This document shows positions 8,222 through 17,028 of a DNA stretch of 64,000 bases, in pieces; positions within the stretch are counted from its first letter, which is position 1, and every line of letters begins with the position of its first letter. The DNA is taken from the NCBI GenBank assembly GCA_964590645.1, contig CAZPYJ010000006.1:1-64000 (forward strand), read 5' to 3'. Source of the DNA: JAGNHN01 sp964590645 (lineage in GTDB: Bacteria > Bacteroidota > Bacteroidia > Bacteroidales > JAGNHN01). A model generated the notes under the pieces. That model was not told where the DNA came from. It worked only from the letters and a program-made list of their open reading frames with translations, and did not search any database. A program made the position numbers and the translations under genes.

Positions 8222-9325
8222 ATGAAACATACCGCATTTACTGCCAAACACCAGGCGCTGGGAGCCAAGATGGTTCCCTTTGCAGGATTTCTGATGCCCA
8301 TTCAGTATGAGGGCCTGATTGAAGAACATAAGACGGTGCGCGAGAAGCTCGGCGTCTTTGATGTGTCGCATATGGGCGAGGTTTGGGTCAAAGGCCCCAA
8401 AGCAAAAGCATTTGTGCAGCACATCACCACCAACGATGTGAATGCCCTCTATGACGGCAAAGTACAGTACTCCTGTTTCCCCAATGGGAAGGGGGGCATT
8501 GTGGACGACCTGCTGGTGTACCGCTTCGGAGAGGAAAGTTTTCTTTTGGTCATCAATGCCGCCAATATTGACAAAGACTGGGCCTGGATCAAAGCACAGG
8601 GAGAAAAGATGGGCCTGAAGGAAGGACAGGAAATCTCCAATGCTTCCGACGATTATGCCCAGCTTGCCGTACAGGGCCCCCTGGCGCTGAAAGCGATGCA
8701 GTCAATAGCCAGCGAAGAAGTGACGGATATGGAATATTACACCTTCAAAGTCCTGGAATTTGCCGGCGTGAAGGATGTGATCTTCTCTACCACCGGCTAT
8801 ACCGGCTCGGGCGGTTGTGAAATTTATATGAAGAATGAAGATGCGGAGGCCATTTGGAATGCCGTATTTGAAGCCGGAGAAGCTTTTGGCATCAAACCCA
8901 TTGGCCTGGGAGCCAGGGATACGCTGAGGCTGGAGATGGGCTTTTGTCTTTACGGCAACGACATCAACGACACTACTTCTCCCCTGGAGGCAGGATTGGG
9001 CTGGATCACCAAATTCAGCGAAGGCAATGATTTCATCGACCGGCCTTTCCTGGAAAAACAGAAAGCGGATGGCGTGACGCGCAGACTGCGTGGTTTTGAA
9101 ATGATAGACAGGGGCATCCCCCGTCAGCATTACGAAATCGTGAACAAGGAAGGGAAAGTGATCGGGGAAGTTACCTCCGGAACAATGTCTCCTTCCCTGA
9201 ACAAAGCCATCGGGATGGGCTATGTTGAGACGGCCTACAGCGCCTTCGATACGGAAATCTTCATCCGCATCCGCAACAAAGACCTGGCTGCAAAAATTGT
9301 AAAAATTCCTTTTTATAAAGATTAA
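8222..9325 (+). CDS. gcvT: Aminomethyltransferase (glycine cleavage system T protein)
   Basis: The 367-residue length and sequence are typical of GcvT, which takes the aminomethyl group from lipoyl-H protein, passes the methylene to tetrahydrofolate and releases ammonia. Family signatures include the N-terminal HxxLGAKMVPFAGF segment, DVSHMGE at about 48, a TTGYTGSGGCEIY-like segment and the GARDTLRLE segment typical of folate-binding T proteins. gcvH and gcvP are not in the window. The stop codon shares one base with the start of the next gene (TAATG), which suggests coupling. Confidence 0.97.
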   Translation: MKHTAFTAKHQALGAKMVPFAGFLMPIQYEGLIEEHKTVREKLGVFDVSHMGEVWVKGPKAKAFVQHITTNDVNALYDGKVQYSCFPNGKGGIVDDLLVYRFGEESFLLVINAANIDKDWAWIKAQGEKMGLKEGQEISNASDDYAQLAVQGPLALKAMQSIASEEVTDMEYYTFKVLEFAGVKDVIFSTTGYTGSGGCEIYMKNEDAEAIWNAVFEAGEAFGIKPIGLGARDTLRLEMGFCLYGNDINDTTSPLEAGLGWITKFSEGNDFIDRPFLEKQKADGVTRRLRGFEMIDRGIPRQHYEIVNKEGKVIGEVTSGTMSPSLNKAIGMGYVETAYSAFDTEIFIRIRNKDLAAKIVKIPFYKD

Positions 9326-10113
9326 TGCCGCTTTCCACACCCCCTGAAGATCACCAGGCTATGGCCGGAATTGAGGTTTGCTTCAGTCCGGCCCTCTATC
9401 CATACATACAACTCAAACCGCCTTTCACGGTGGTGGTGGTGGACATCTTAAGGGCTACGACGGCTTTCGCTGCCGCACTACATCACGGCGTGAAAGAAAT
9501 CATTCCGGTGGAAACATTGGAGGAGGCCAGGGAATACAAAGCCAAAGGTTATAAGGTGGCTGCAGAAAGGGATGGAAGTGTGCTGGATTTCGCCGATTAT
9601 GGGAATTCCGCCTTCAGCTTTACCAAAGGCCAGGCCCGTGGCGAGACCATTGCTTACAGTACCACCAATGGCACACAAGCCATCGCCACCGCGAAAGAAG
9701 CCGATGAAGTAGTCTGCGGTGCTTTTTCCAACCTGAGTGTGTTGTGCCAGTATCTCACCCAAAAGAAGCAGGATATCCTTATCCTTTGTGCCGGTTGGAA
9801 GCAAACGTTTTGTTTGGAGGACAGCCTGTTTGCCGGTGCATTGGCGCACAGATTGATAGCTGCAGGAAGCCACCAGTCTGTTTCTGACAGCAGTCTTGCT
9901 GCCCTGGAATTATGGGAAAGAGGAAGAAAAGATCCCCTGGCTTACATTCAGCAGGCCCAGCACCGCGAACGACTGCGACTGCTTAAAGCGGATGATGTGC
10001 TGGAATACACCTTTAGCCCGGATGCGGCTCCCGTCATTCCGGGATTAAGAAATAAACGACTCGTGGATATCACAAAACCCAACATCAAATCATCCAAAAA
10101 CCAAAACCAATGA
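9325..10113 (+). CDS. comB: 2-phosphosulfolactate phosphatase family protein
   Basis: A 262-residue ComB-family protein. Family signatures are VVDILRATTAFAAAL near the N-terminus, a GNSAFSF-like segment, and STTNGTQAI. ComB dephosphorylates 2-phosphosulfolactate in coenzyme M synthesis in methanogens; homologues in Bacteroidota have no settled role. The start at 9325 overlaps the gcvT stop by one base. The ATG at 9361 (MAGIEV) is an alternative nearer the conserved region. The end overlaps the start of the next gene (ATGA at 10110). Confidence 0.85.
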   Translation: MPLSTPPEDHQAMAGIEVCFSPALYPYIQLKPPFTVVVVDILRATTAFAAALHHGVKEIIPVETLEEAREYKAKGYKVAAERDGSVLDFADYGNSAFSFTKGQARGETIAYSTTNGTQAIATAKEADEVVCGAFSNLSVLCQYLTQKKQDILILCAGWKQTFCLEDSLFAGALAHRLIAAGSHQSVSDSSLAALELWERGRKDPLAYIQQAQHRERLRLLKADDVLEYTFSPDAAPVIPGLRNKRLVDITKPNIKSSKNQNQ

Positions 10114-12164
10114 AAGCTGTTCAATTGGCTATGATTGCAACTATGATAAGCCTGGCTGCCTGTCAGCCACAAGAAAAGAAAAATGAGCAAACGCAGGAAC
10201 AGGAGGCGTTTAGCTTTCTCGTAGATCGCTTTGCCGACCTGAAAGTGATGCAATACCAGATTCCCGGCTTTGAAGAGCTCAGCCTGGATCAGAAGAAACT
10301 GGTGTATTACCTCAGTGAAGCCGCCCTCTGCGGAAGGGATATCCTCTTCGACCAAAATTATAAGCACAACCTGAAGATCAGGAAAACGCTGGAAGAAATC
10401 TATAAGAATTATGAGGGAGACCGGGAAAGTGCGGACTTTCTTGCTTTTGAAGAATACCTCAAGCGGGTTTGGTTTTCCAATGGAATCCATCATCACTACA
10501 GCACGGATAAAATCATTCCTTCCTTCACGCAGGAATATTTTGCTTCGCTGGTAAATGCTTCTTCTCAGGCCCAATTCCCCTTGCAGGAAGGAGAAGATAA
10601 TGAGGCTTTTATTGGCAGAATATCGCCTTTGATTTTCGATCCGGCCATCGCACCTAAGCGGGTAAGCCTGGATGCCGACGGGGATATTATCAGCAGTTCG
10701 GCCTGCAACTTCTATGAAGGCGTCACGCAGAAAGAGGTGGAAGCTTTTTATGCTGCGATGAAGGATGAAAGCGATGAAACCCCCATCTCCTATGGCTTAA
10801 ATTCAAAACTGATGAAGGATGAAGATGGCCAGATTGTGGAAAAAGTTTACCGCATAGGCGGGATGTACAGTCCGGCGCTTGAAAAGGCTGCCTACTGGTT
10901 GGAGAAGGCAGCATCCGTGGCCGAAAATCCACAACAAAAAGCCGTCATTGAGGCCCTGATCAAGCATTACCAGACCGGAGACCTGGTGGATTACGATCAT
11001 TTCAATGTGCTCTGGGTACAGGATCTGGACAGCCGGGTTGATTTTGTGAATGGCTTTACAGAGACATACGGGGATCCTATGGGAATGAAGGCCACCTGGG
11101 AGTCTGTGGTCAACTTCAAGGATATGGAAGGAACTCTCCGTACAGAGATTATCAGTGAGAATGCGCAGTGGTTTGAAGATAACAGCCCTGTGGATGATCG
11201 CTTTAAGAAGGAAGAGGTGAAGGGTGTCAGTGCCAAGGTAATCACCGTGGCGCAGCTTGGGGGCGATTGCTACCCCAGCACCCCCATCGGGATCAACCTG
11301 CCCAATGCCGACTGGATCCGCAAAGAGCACGGCTCTAAATCCGTTACAATGGATAACATCACCTACTCCTACGACCAGGCTGCCATCGGCAGTGGCTTTT
11401 TGGAAGAATTCTGTGCCAGTGAGGAGGAAGTGCTGAGGGCGGAAAAATATGGCTATATGGCCGGGAATCTCCACACCGATCTGCACGAATGCCTGGGCCA
11501 CGGAAGCGGACAATTGCTACCGGGTACCGCCAGCGATGCCTTGAAAAATTACAGTTCGGCTTTGGAAGAAACCCGTGCCGACCTCTTCGCCCTCTATTTC
11601 ATTATGGATCCGAAATTGATTGAGTTGGGCCTCTTCGATACCGATGAGGTGCCAAAATCGGAATACGACAGCTACCTCCGCAATGGACTGATTGGCCAGC
11701 TGACCCGTATTGAAGAAGGGAAAGACATCGAGCAGGCGCATATGCGCAACCGCCAACTCATTTCAAAGTGGGTTTTGGAAAAAGGAGCAGCCGACAAGGT
11801 GGTTGAACTTTTTAAAAAGGATGGAAAGCATTTCGTCCGGATCAACGATTATCAGAAACTGAGAAGTATGTTTGGGGAACTTCTGGCTGAAGTGCAGCGC
11901 ATCAAATCAGAAGGGGATTTCGAAGCGGGAAAGGTCCTGGTAGAGCAGTATGGGGTAAAGGTGGATAAAGAACTGCACCGGGAGATCCTCGAGCGCTACC
12001 GTCGCCTTGACCTGGCGCCTTACGGAGGTTTCATCAATCCGGTGCTGGTTCCTGTAGAAGAAAACGGAGAGATCGTGGACGTGAAAGTCACTTATCCTGA
12101 GAGCTATACAGAACAGATGTTGCGTTACTCAAGAGATTATGCCTTTCTTCCACTCGAAAACTAA
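10110..12164 (+). CDS. Dipeptidyl peptidase III-like (M49) lipoprotein
   Basis: A 684-residue zinc peptidase of family M49. It carries the family's six-residue zinc motif HECLGH at 459-464 (HELLGH in eukaryotic DPP III) and the second motif EETRAD at about 486. The N-terminus is a lipoprotein signal with lipobox LAAC, so it is probably anchored in the periplasm or outer membrane, unlike cytosolic eukaryotic DPP III. M49 enzymes release dipeptides from N-termini of oligopeptides. The start overlaps the comB stop by four bases. Confidence 0.93.
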   Translation: MKAVQLAMIATMISLAACQPQEKKNEQTQEQEAFSFLVDRFADLKVMQYQIPGFEELSLDQKKLVYYLSEAALCGRDILFDQNYKHNLKIRKTLEEIYKNYEGDRESADFLAFEEYLKRVWFSNGIHHHYSTDKIIPSFTQEYFASLVNASSQAQFPLQEGEDNEAFIGRISPLIFDPAIAPKRVSLDADGDIISSSACNFYEGVTQKEVEAFYAAMKDESDETPISYGLNSKLMKDEDGQIVEKVYRIGGMYSPALEKAAYWLEKAASVAENPQQKAVIEALIKHYQTGDLVDYDHFNVLWVQDLDSRVDFVNGFTETYGDPMGMKATWESVVNFKDMEGTLRTEIISENAQWFEDNSPVDDRFKKEEVKGVSAKVITVAQLGGDCYPSTPIGINLPNADWIRKEHGSKSVTMDNITYSYDQAAIGSGFLEEFCASEEEVLRAEKYGYMAGNLHTDLHECLGHGSGQLLPGTASDALKNYSSALEETRADLFALYFIMDPKLIELGLFDTDEVPKSEYDSYLRNGLIGQLTRIEEGKDIEQAHMRNRQLISKWVLEKGAADKVVELFKKDGKHFVRINDYQKLRSMFGELLAEVQRIKSEGDFEAGKVLVEQYGVKVDKELHREILERYRRLDLAPYGGFINPVLVPVEENGEIVDVKVTYPESYTEQMLRYSRDYAFLPLEN

Positions 12165-12193
12165 TCTTATCTTAGGGGCTGAAAAGCCTGAGT

Positions 12194-13042
12194 ATGCCAT
12201 TTGAAGACCTATTGAATTTCGAGCTTCTCTCTTCGGGGAATTTCCAATTGAGTGTATATAGCATCGTGACGGCATTGATCATCATTGTCGTCACGATGTT
12301 TTCTTTGCGGATGGTTAAAAGGATCATCCGCCGCCGGGTGAAGACAGGCAAGCTGGATGCGGCTGCCTACTGGACCATCTTTCAAGTGATCCGCTACATC
12401 GTTTGGGTCATTGTTATTGTGCTGATCCTCGACACCTTCGGGGTGAAAGTCTCGGTATTGCTGGCCAGCGTGGCTGCACTGCTGGTAGGTGTAGGATTAG
12501 GGATTCAGCAGGTTTTCGGCGATCTCGTTTCCGGAATTATCATTCTAATTGAAAGAAACCTGAAGATGGAGGATGTCATTCAGTTAGAAGACGGCACCAT
12601 CGGGAAGGTCATTGAGATTGGATTCCGGACATCCAAGATCAAAACCCGGGATGATATTATTATGGTGATTCCCAACACCAAGTTTGTCAATGATAACATC
12701 ATCAACTGGAGCCACATCGACAACAAGACCCGCTTTAATGTGCCGGTGGGAGTAGCTTATGGTTCCGATGTTCAACTGGTAACCCGGCTGCTGCTGGAAG
12801 CTGCAAAAGAGAATGAACACATCCCTGATACTCCTGAACCCTTTGTGCGCTTTGAGGATTTTGGCGACAGCAGTCTTGATTTTATGTTGTTTTTCTGGGT
12901 GACGGAATCTTTTCGCGTGGAAAGGATTCGAAGCCAGCTGCGCTATGCCATTGATGCCAAATTCAGGGAGCACGGGGTACAAATCCCCTTTCCCCAGCGC
13001 GACCTGCACCTGAAAAGCGGCTTTGAGAAAGCAAGCGTATAA
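12194..13042 (+). CDS. MscS family mechanosensitive ion channel
   Basis: A 282-residue small-conductance channel-type protein. Three hydrophobic segments are at roughly 20-40, 65-85 and 88-115. The third is the Gly/Ala-rich pore helix (VGVGLGIQQVFGDLVSG), followed by the beta domain and C-terminal alpha/beta domain ending QIPFPQRDLHLK. It would release solutes on hypo-osmotic shock. A second, distinct MscS homologue lies at 54302-55120. It follows the M49 gene by 29 bases and may share its transcript. Confidence 0.93.
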   Translation: MPFEDLLNFELLSSGNFQLSVYSIVTALIIIVVTMFSLRMVKRIIRRRVKTGKLDAAAYWTIFQVIRYIVWVIVIVLILDTFGVKVSVLLASVAALLVGVGLGIQQVFGDLVSGIIILIERNLKMEDVIQLEDGTIGKVIEIGFRTSKIKTRDDIIMVIPNTKFVNDNIINWSHIDNKTRFNVPVGVAYGSDVQLVTRLLLEAAKENEHIPDTPEPFVRFEDFGDSSLDFMLFFWVTESFRVERIRSQLRYAIDAKFREHGVQIPFPQRDLHLKSGFEKASV

Positions 13043-13082
13043 TTCGGGCAGTATCTCATTCCCAGAATAAGTTTAAGCATAA

Positions 13083-13106
13083 GGTCTTCTGACCTCCTGA
13101 TCTGCG
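13083..13106. repeat. Three degenerate 8-bp units of the GACCTTCT family
   Basis: GGTCTTCT, GACCTCCT and GATCTGCG lie in tandem, related to the array at 84-251. Confidence 0.5.
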
Positions 13107-13356
13107 CTCAGGGCAAGAAAGCGAGAAACCCTTCGCGCTCTTTGCGCTTTCTTTGCGGCTTTGCGTTAAAAAAAAGTGGGAGTACTTGAACTGAATCTCT
13201 GTGCCTACTTTGTGAACCTCCGTGTAAGAAAAACAGTGAAAAACAAATGATTACACGGAGCACGCAAAGGAGTCACAGAGGTTCTCAAAGAAGTTCTGCC
13301 TACCTCCTCCTTTTTACTTCTTCCTTATGAATTCTGACTTATTACTTAAAAGGGCC

Positions 13357-13369
13357 GCCCCTTCGGGGC
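13357..13369. repeat. GCCCC-TTC-GGGGC hairpin repeat, copy 1
   Basis: A 5-bp G+C stem with a TTC loop, preceded by GACTTATTACTTAAA. The same module recurs at 13522-13534. Confidence 0.55.
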
Positions 13370-13385
13370 CTGCTTTATTCGTACT

Positions 13386-13408
13386 CGCCTGCCTACCGGC
13401 AGGTAGGC
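13386..13408. repeat. CCTGCC/GGTAGGC hairpin repeat
   Basis: Same sequence as the two copies at 371-413. When translated, this repeat gives the CLPAGR peptide often seen in spurious Bacteroidota protein predictions. Confidence 0.75.
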
Positions 13409-13521
13409 ACTCGTACTTTTTTAACCGCAAGGATCGCAAAGAATTCGCAATGGACGCAAAGCGGGCTTCTCCATCTCCCAACTTTCGCCTTATGCCTTCT
13501 GACTTATTACTTAAACGGGCC

Positions 13522-13534
13522 GCCCCTTCGGGGC
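13522..13534. repeat. GCCCC-TTC-GGGGC hairpin repeat, copy 2
   Basis: Same hairpin and same upstream GACTTATTACTTAAA module as at 13357-13369. Confidence 0.55.
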
Positions 13535-13642
13535 TTGTGAATCCGACCGGTCTGGGATGCTAAGCAAGGGTGCCCCCTTCGGGGTCTTTGAGATTCGAAC
13601 TCGTGCTTAAGCTCGCGCTCGTGCTATACAAGCAAAGACTTC

Positions 13643-13726
13643 GCTTGTCTGCTTGTCTGCCTATCTGCTTATCTGCTTATCTGCTTATCCGCTTGTCCGC
13701 TTGTCCGCTTGTCCGCTTGTCCGCTT
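13643..13726. repeat. 8-bp tandem array, unit GCTTRTCY, 10 copies
   Basis: Ten 8-bp units (GCTTGTCT, GCCTATCT, GCTTATCT, GCTTATCC, then four identical GCTTGTCC) plus a partial unit. Homogeneous copies are again at one end. The same unit is present three times at 456-479. Confidence 0.88.
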
Positions 13727-13760
13727 TCTTCCCCTGCGCTTTGCCGAAAGGGTCGATTCT

Positions 13761-14450
13761 CTACTCCTGGGAACGCGGCCGGATCTTCGTCGCGATATAC
13801 ACAAAGGGTGTATCGGCTGCGGCTACCAGCCATTTCAGGAAGTAAGTAGTGAGAAGGATTTCAATTAAGATCGGGGTTGGGAAAACGCCATAAAAAGCAA
13901 TGAGCGTAAAAACCACACTGTCGATGAGTTGGGAGACCATCGTGCTCAGGTTGTTCCGCAGCCAGAGATTGCCCCTTCCGGAGAAGAGTTTTCCCCAGAA
14001 ATGAAAAGCCCAGACATCGTGGCGTTGTGAGATAAAGTAAGCAACCAGGCTGGCCAGTACAATGCGGGGCATAAAGCCGAATATCAGCCCGAGGCTCTCA
14101 CGTGTTTGCTGTGAAAAATCATCTTCCATAGGTTCAAAAAGCAAGGCCAGGTTCATCAGGCCCGTCATTGTAATGAGGCTGAAAAAACCAATCCATACCG
14201 CTTTATTGGCTTCCTTCTTTCCGTATTTCTCTGATAAGATATCCGTCACCAAAAAAGAAGAGGCATATACAATGTTGCCCAGGGTTGCGGCATAGCCAAA
14301 TAGTTCCACAGTCTGTATCACCTGAATATTGGCGATGATGGCCGCAATAGGGATCCAGATGAACAAGCCATTCTTTCCGAAGAGCTTATAAGAGAAAAGG
14401 ATCAGCCCGAAATTGGCCAGCAGCATCGCCAGCCAGTAGAGTTCATTCAT
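13761..14450 (-). CDS. YhhQ/VUT-family queuosine precursor transporter
   Basis: About 229 residues from the ATG at 14450 (MNELYWLAM). A longer frame upstream would cross the divergent promoter and overlap the next gene, so I reject it. The protein is an integral membrane DUF165/VUT-family protein with about six helices. Family features include ANIQVIQTVELFG, SFLVTDILSEKYG, and a C-terminal Asp/Ser-rich helix (SQLIDSVVFTLIAF). Members such as E. coli YhhQ import queuine precursors for tRNA modification; substrate is inferred from the family. Its 3' end abuts the repeat region. Confidence 0.88.
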   Translation of the reverse strand: MNELYWLAMLLANFGLILFSYKLFGKNGLFIWIPIAAIIANIQVIQTVELFGYAATLGNIVYASSFLVTDILSEKYGKKEANKAVWIGFFSLITMTGLMNLALLFEPMEDDFSQQTRESLGLIFGFMPRIVLASLVAYFISQRHDVWAFHFWGKLFSGRGNLWLRNNLSTMVSQLIDSVVFTLIAFYGVFPTPILIEILLTTYFLKWLVAAADTPFVYIATKIRPRSQE

Positions 14451-14468
14451 TGCTCGATAATTAGCCCC

Positions 14469-14476
14469 CAAAGGTA
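14469..14476 (-). promoter_or_regulatory. Divergent -7 element (TACCTTTG) for the YhhQ-like gene
   Basis: Minus-strand TACCTTTG lies about 19 bases before the start at 14450. It is back to back with the plus-strand element at 14487. Confidence 0.6.
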
Positions 14477-14486
14477 GGAAAGTCAT

Positions 14487-14494
14487 TACTTTTG
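14487..14494 (+). promoter_or_regulatory. -7 element (TACTTTTG) for the M23 peptidase gene
   Basis: TACTTTTG matches TAnnTTTG and lies 17 bases before the start at 14512. It supports a short leader and the short start of the divergent gene. Confidence 0.6.
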
Positions 14495-14511
14495 CCCGAA
14501 ATACCTTTTCA

Positions 14512-16233
14512 ATGATCCGCAGAAGCATTCTCCTTACCATATCCATACTTTCATCCTTGGTCTTTATTCGCGCCCAGCAGCCTGATTTTATTCCACCCGT
14601 GGACTTCAGGATGTATCTCTCCGGGACTTTCGGGGAATTGAGGCCCAATCATTTTCACAGCGGTATCGACATAAAGACGGGAGGCGTGGAAGGCAAACCC
14701 ATCCGCAGTATTGCCGATGGTCAGGTGAGCCGGATCAGGATCTCGCCCTATGGTTTCGGGAAAGCAGTGTATATCGATCATCCCGGCGGCTATACCTCGG
14801 TATATGCCCATCTCAGAAACCTGGAAGGCCAAATTGCCACCTATGCCGAAGCCCAGCAATACCGCCTGGAGGCCTTTGACGTGGACATTACCGTTCCCTC
14901 GGGGGCCTTGCCTGTGAAACAAGGCGACATCATTGGCCTGTCTGGAAATTCCGGAAGCTCCGGAGGCCCGCACCTGCATTTTGAAATCCGCGATGCGGCT
15001 TCCCAGGAGCCTCTCAACCCAATGCACCTGGGAATGGATGCAAAGGACTTCATCCGTCCCACGATTAAAGATATGAAGATATACCCGGAAGGCGAGCATT
15101 CGCTCGTGAACAACAAAGCAAGCGCTATGCGGCTTCCTGTACTCGGTTGGGGTGAATCCCACCGTATCGAAACCCGTGACACCCTCAGGGTGAAGGGGGC
15201 GGTGAGTTTTGGTTTACACACCTACGACCTGCTGAATGAATCGTCCAACCACAATGGGGTGTATTCGATTGAAGCGTATATCGATGATCGCCTATTCTAT
15301 GCGCATCGCCTCGATCGTTTTTCTTTTGCCGAAACACGCTACCTCAACGCCCTGATCGACTATGCGGAATATCGGCGCAGCGGCAAGCGCTTTCAACGTA
15401 CCCGCATCCTGCCCAATAATAAACTCAGCATATACGATAGACTCCCAGATAATGGGGTACTCAACCCGCCTCCCGGCAAGTATGACATACGCTTTGTAGT
15501 GAAAGACCACAAATTGAATGAGAGCATCCTGCGTTTTCCGATCATATTTGAAGCCTTGCCGGAAGGCGATAAGCTACGCCGTTTCCACCAGGTTCCCGCT
15601 GGACCACATTGCCTGAGTTATGCCCGGGATTATGCATTCAAAGAGGATGGAGTACAAATGTGGATACCGGGAGCAGCCCTTTATGATACCGTCTGCCTGA
15701 CTTATCGTGTTGAAAAAGCCCCTCCGGGAACCTACGCACCCCTGCACCACATTCATCACCCGAACGTCCCTTTACACACCTTCTGCAACCTCAGCATCAA
15801 GGCCTCAAATCTTCCCGAGAACCTCCAAAACAAAGCACTGATTGTCAGGAAAGATGACAAGGGCAAATTCAAAGATGCCGACGGCCATTATGCCGATGGT
15901 TGGGTAAAAACAAGGGTCAGGGACTTTGGCAGCTATACAGTAATGGTCGATACCATCCCTCCGAAAGTACGTAGCCTTAACGTGTCCAACGGCCAGCGGA
16001 TCAGAGAAGGCAGTGTATTGCAGTTTATGATTTCCGACGACCTGAGCGGAATACATACCTACCGAATGGAGATCAACGGCAAATGGGTACTGGCAGATTA
16101 TGATCCCAAAAGAAACCTCCTTGAGTATAGGGTACGGACCAATCATTTTAGAAAAGGAACCAATGCATTGACACTCACTGTTAGCGACGATAAAGCCAAT
16201 ACAAGCAAACTCAGCCTGGAAGTAATCTGGTAA
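14512..16233 (+). CDS. Secreted M23 (LytM) family peptidase
   Basis: A 573-residue protein with signal peptide (cleavage near FIRAQQ). The LytM metallopeptidase domain is N-terminal: zinc ligands H49xxxD53, H100 in YAHL, and H154-x-H156 in GGPHLHFEIR are all present, so the domain should be active. M23 enzymes cut peptidoglycan cross-bridges or act as scaffolds. The remaining 400 residues are beta-rich, with a last Ig-like part (about 480-573), and probably mediate positioning. The gene is divergent from the YhhQ-like transporter. Confidence 0.92.
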   Translation: MIRRSILLTISILSSLVFIRAQQPDFIPPVDFRMYLSGTFGELRPNHFHSGIDIKTGGVEGKPIRSIADGQVSRIRISPYGFGKAVYIDHPGGYTSVYAHLRNLEGQIATYAEAQQYRLEAFDVDITVPSGALPVKQGDIIGLSGNSGSSGGPHLHFEIRDAASQEPLNPMHLGMDAKDFIRPTIKDMKIYPEGEHSLVNNKASAMRLPVLGWGESHRIETRDTLRVKGAVSFGLHTYDLLNESSNHNGVYSIEAYIDDRLFYAHRLDRFSFAETRYLNALIDYAEYRRSGKRFQRTRILPNNKLSIYDRLPDNGVLNPPPGKYDIRFVVKDHKLNESILRFPIIFEALPEGDKLRRFHQVPAGPHCLSYARDYAFKEDGVQMWIPGAALYDTVCLTYRVEKAPPGTYAPLHHIHHPNVPLHTFCNLSIKASNLPENLQNKALIVRKDDKGKFKDADGHYADGWVKTRVRDFGSYTVMVDTIPPKVRSLNVSNGQRIREGSVLQFMISDDLSGIHTYRMEINGKWVLADYDPKRNLLEYRVRTNHFRKGTNALTLTVSDDKANTSKLSLEVIW

Positions 16234-16291
16234 ACAGATTCTGGTACACCAAAGTTTATTAGGATTATTGCCTTTAGAGCGATTAAACATA

Positions 16292-16324
16292 TTTTGTTTA
16301 TTTAGATTTATAAGTCTACCTTCG
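16292..16324 (+). promoter_or_regulatory. Promoter TTTTG-N20-TACCTTCG
   Basis: A -33-like TTTTG at 16292-16296 is spaced 20 bases from TACCTTCG at 16317-16324, one base off TAnnTTTG. It precedes the YiiX-like gene. Confidence 0.45.
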
Positions 16325-16368
16325 TCCACGATAAGCAACTCAATACTTTACCCGGAAACGCGCCCATC

Positions 16369-17028
16369 GTGCCACGTCTTTTCCTTTTTCTTTTGCTGTC
16401 ACTCTTGCTGACATTTCAGCAAGGCACTGGAAGAGTGTATCCTGTCCAGCGCTTCTTGTATGAGGAATTGGACCAATCACAGTTACGGAACGGCGACATC
16501 ATATTCAGGCAGGGAATCAGTATGGTCAGTCGCCTGGTGCAAGGACTGGATAATAGTGTTCCATACACACACGTGGGCCTCATCGTTAGCAGCCCGGAAG
16601 GATTTCTTGTCGTACACGCAGTGCCGGCCGAAGACAATGAGGTCGTTGCCCGCGTGAAGAAGGAAAGCCTGGAAGATTTCCTGCGTCCTGACAGGGCCAG
16701 GGCTTTGGGAATTTACCGCTCAGAATGCGATGCCGGGGAGCTTGCCCGTATCAGCCAATGGGCCATTGGTAAAGCAGATTCTCAAACACCCTTTGATGAT
16801 TCCTTCGACCTCAGTGATACCAATTCCCTGTATTGCACTGAGCTCATCTGGCGTGCATTCTTATGCTGCAGTGTGGATTTGTGCCAGGGCAGCTTCGACT
16901 ACCTTCCTTTTGCACGTGGGAGAAAACAGTGCATCCTGCCTGGCAGGATCAGCCATAGCAAACACCTTAATGCAATCCTTTATTTACCAACCAAAACCAA
17001 ACAAAATGAAAACAATGCGCGTACTTAG
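16369..17028 (+). CDS. YiiX-like permuted NlpC/P60 hydrolase
   Basis: A 219-residue exported protein with a GTG start followed by a hydrophobic leader. It matches the YiiX/YebB class of circularly permuted papain-like enzymes: DIIFRQG near 43, His68 in YTHVGLIV, and the nucleophile Cys156 in LYCTELIW come in the permuted order. The family is thought to hydrolyse amide or ester bonds in cell-envelope peptides or lipids; the substrate is unknown. Its 3' end overlaps the next gene by 23 bases. Confidence 0.85.
   Translation: MPRLFLFLLLSLLLTFQQGTGRVYPVQRFLYEELDQSQLRNGDIIFRQGISMVSRLVQGLDNSVPYTHVGLIVSSPEGFLVVHAVPAEDNEVVARVKKESLEDFLRPDRARALGIYRSECDAGELARISQWAIGKADSQTPFDDSFDLSDTNSLYCTELIWRAFLCCSVDLCQGSFDYLPFARGRKQCILPGRISHSKHLNAILYLPTKTKQNENNART

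Larger units (their letters stand above)
13043..13760. other. Non-coding region made of dispersed repeat modules
   Basis: No credible gene. In order: three degenerate GACCTTCT-family units; a segment rich in CTTTGCG words (about 13130-13168); complementary fragments near 13196-13290 reading like CTCTGTGCC...CCTCCGTGTA and ACACGGAG...CACAGAGG; two modules of GACTTATTACTTAAA plus GGGCCGCCCC-TTC-GGGGC; one CCTGCC/GGTAGGC hairpin; and a ten-unit 8-bp array. Most of these families also occur in 1-672. Confidence 0.75.

Noticed and set aside
13327..13845. Overlapping open frames in the second repeat region
   Set aside because: They translate dispersed hairpins and the 8-bp array (for example the CLPAGR peptide) and have no domain or start signal.
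13761..14648. Longer version of the YhhQ-like gene starting at 14648
   Set aside because: It would overlap the M23 gene and its promoter; the back-to-back -7 elements at 14469 and 14487 support the start at 14450.
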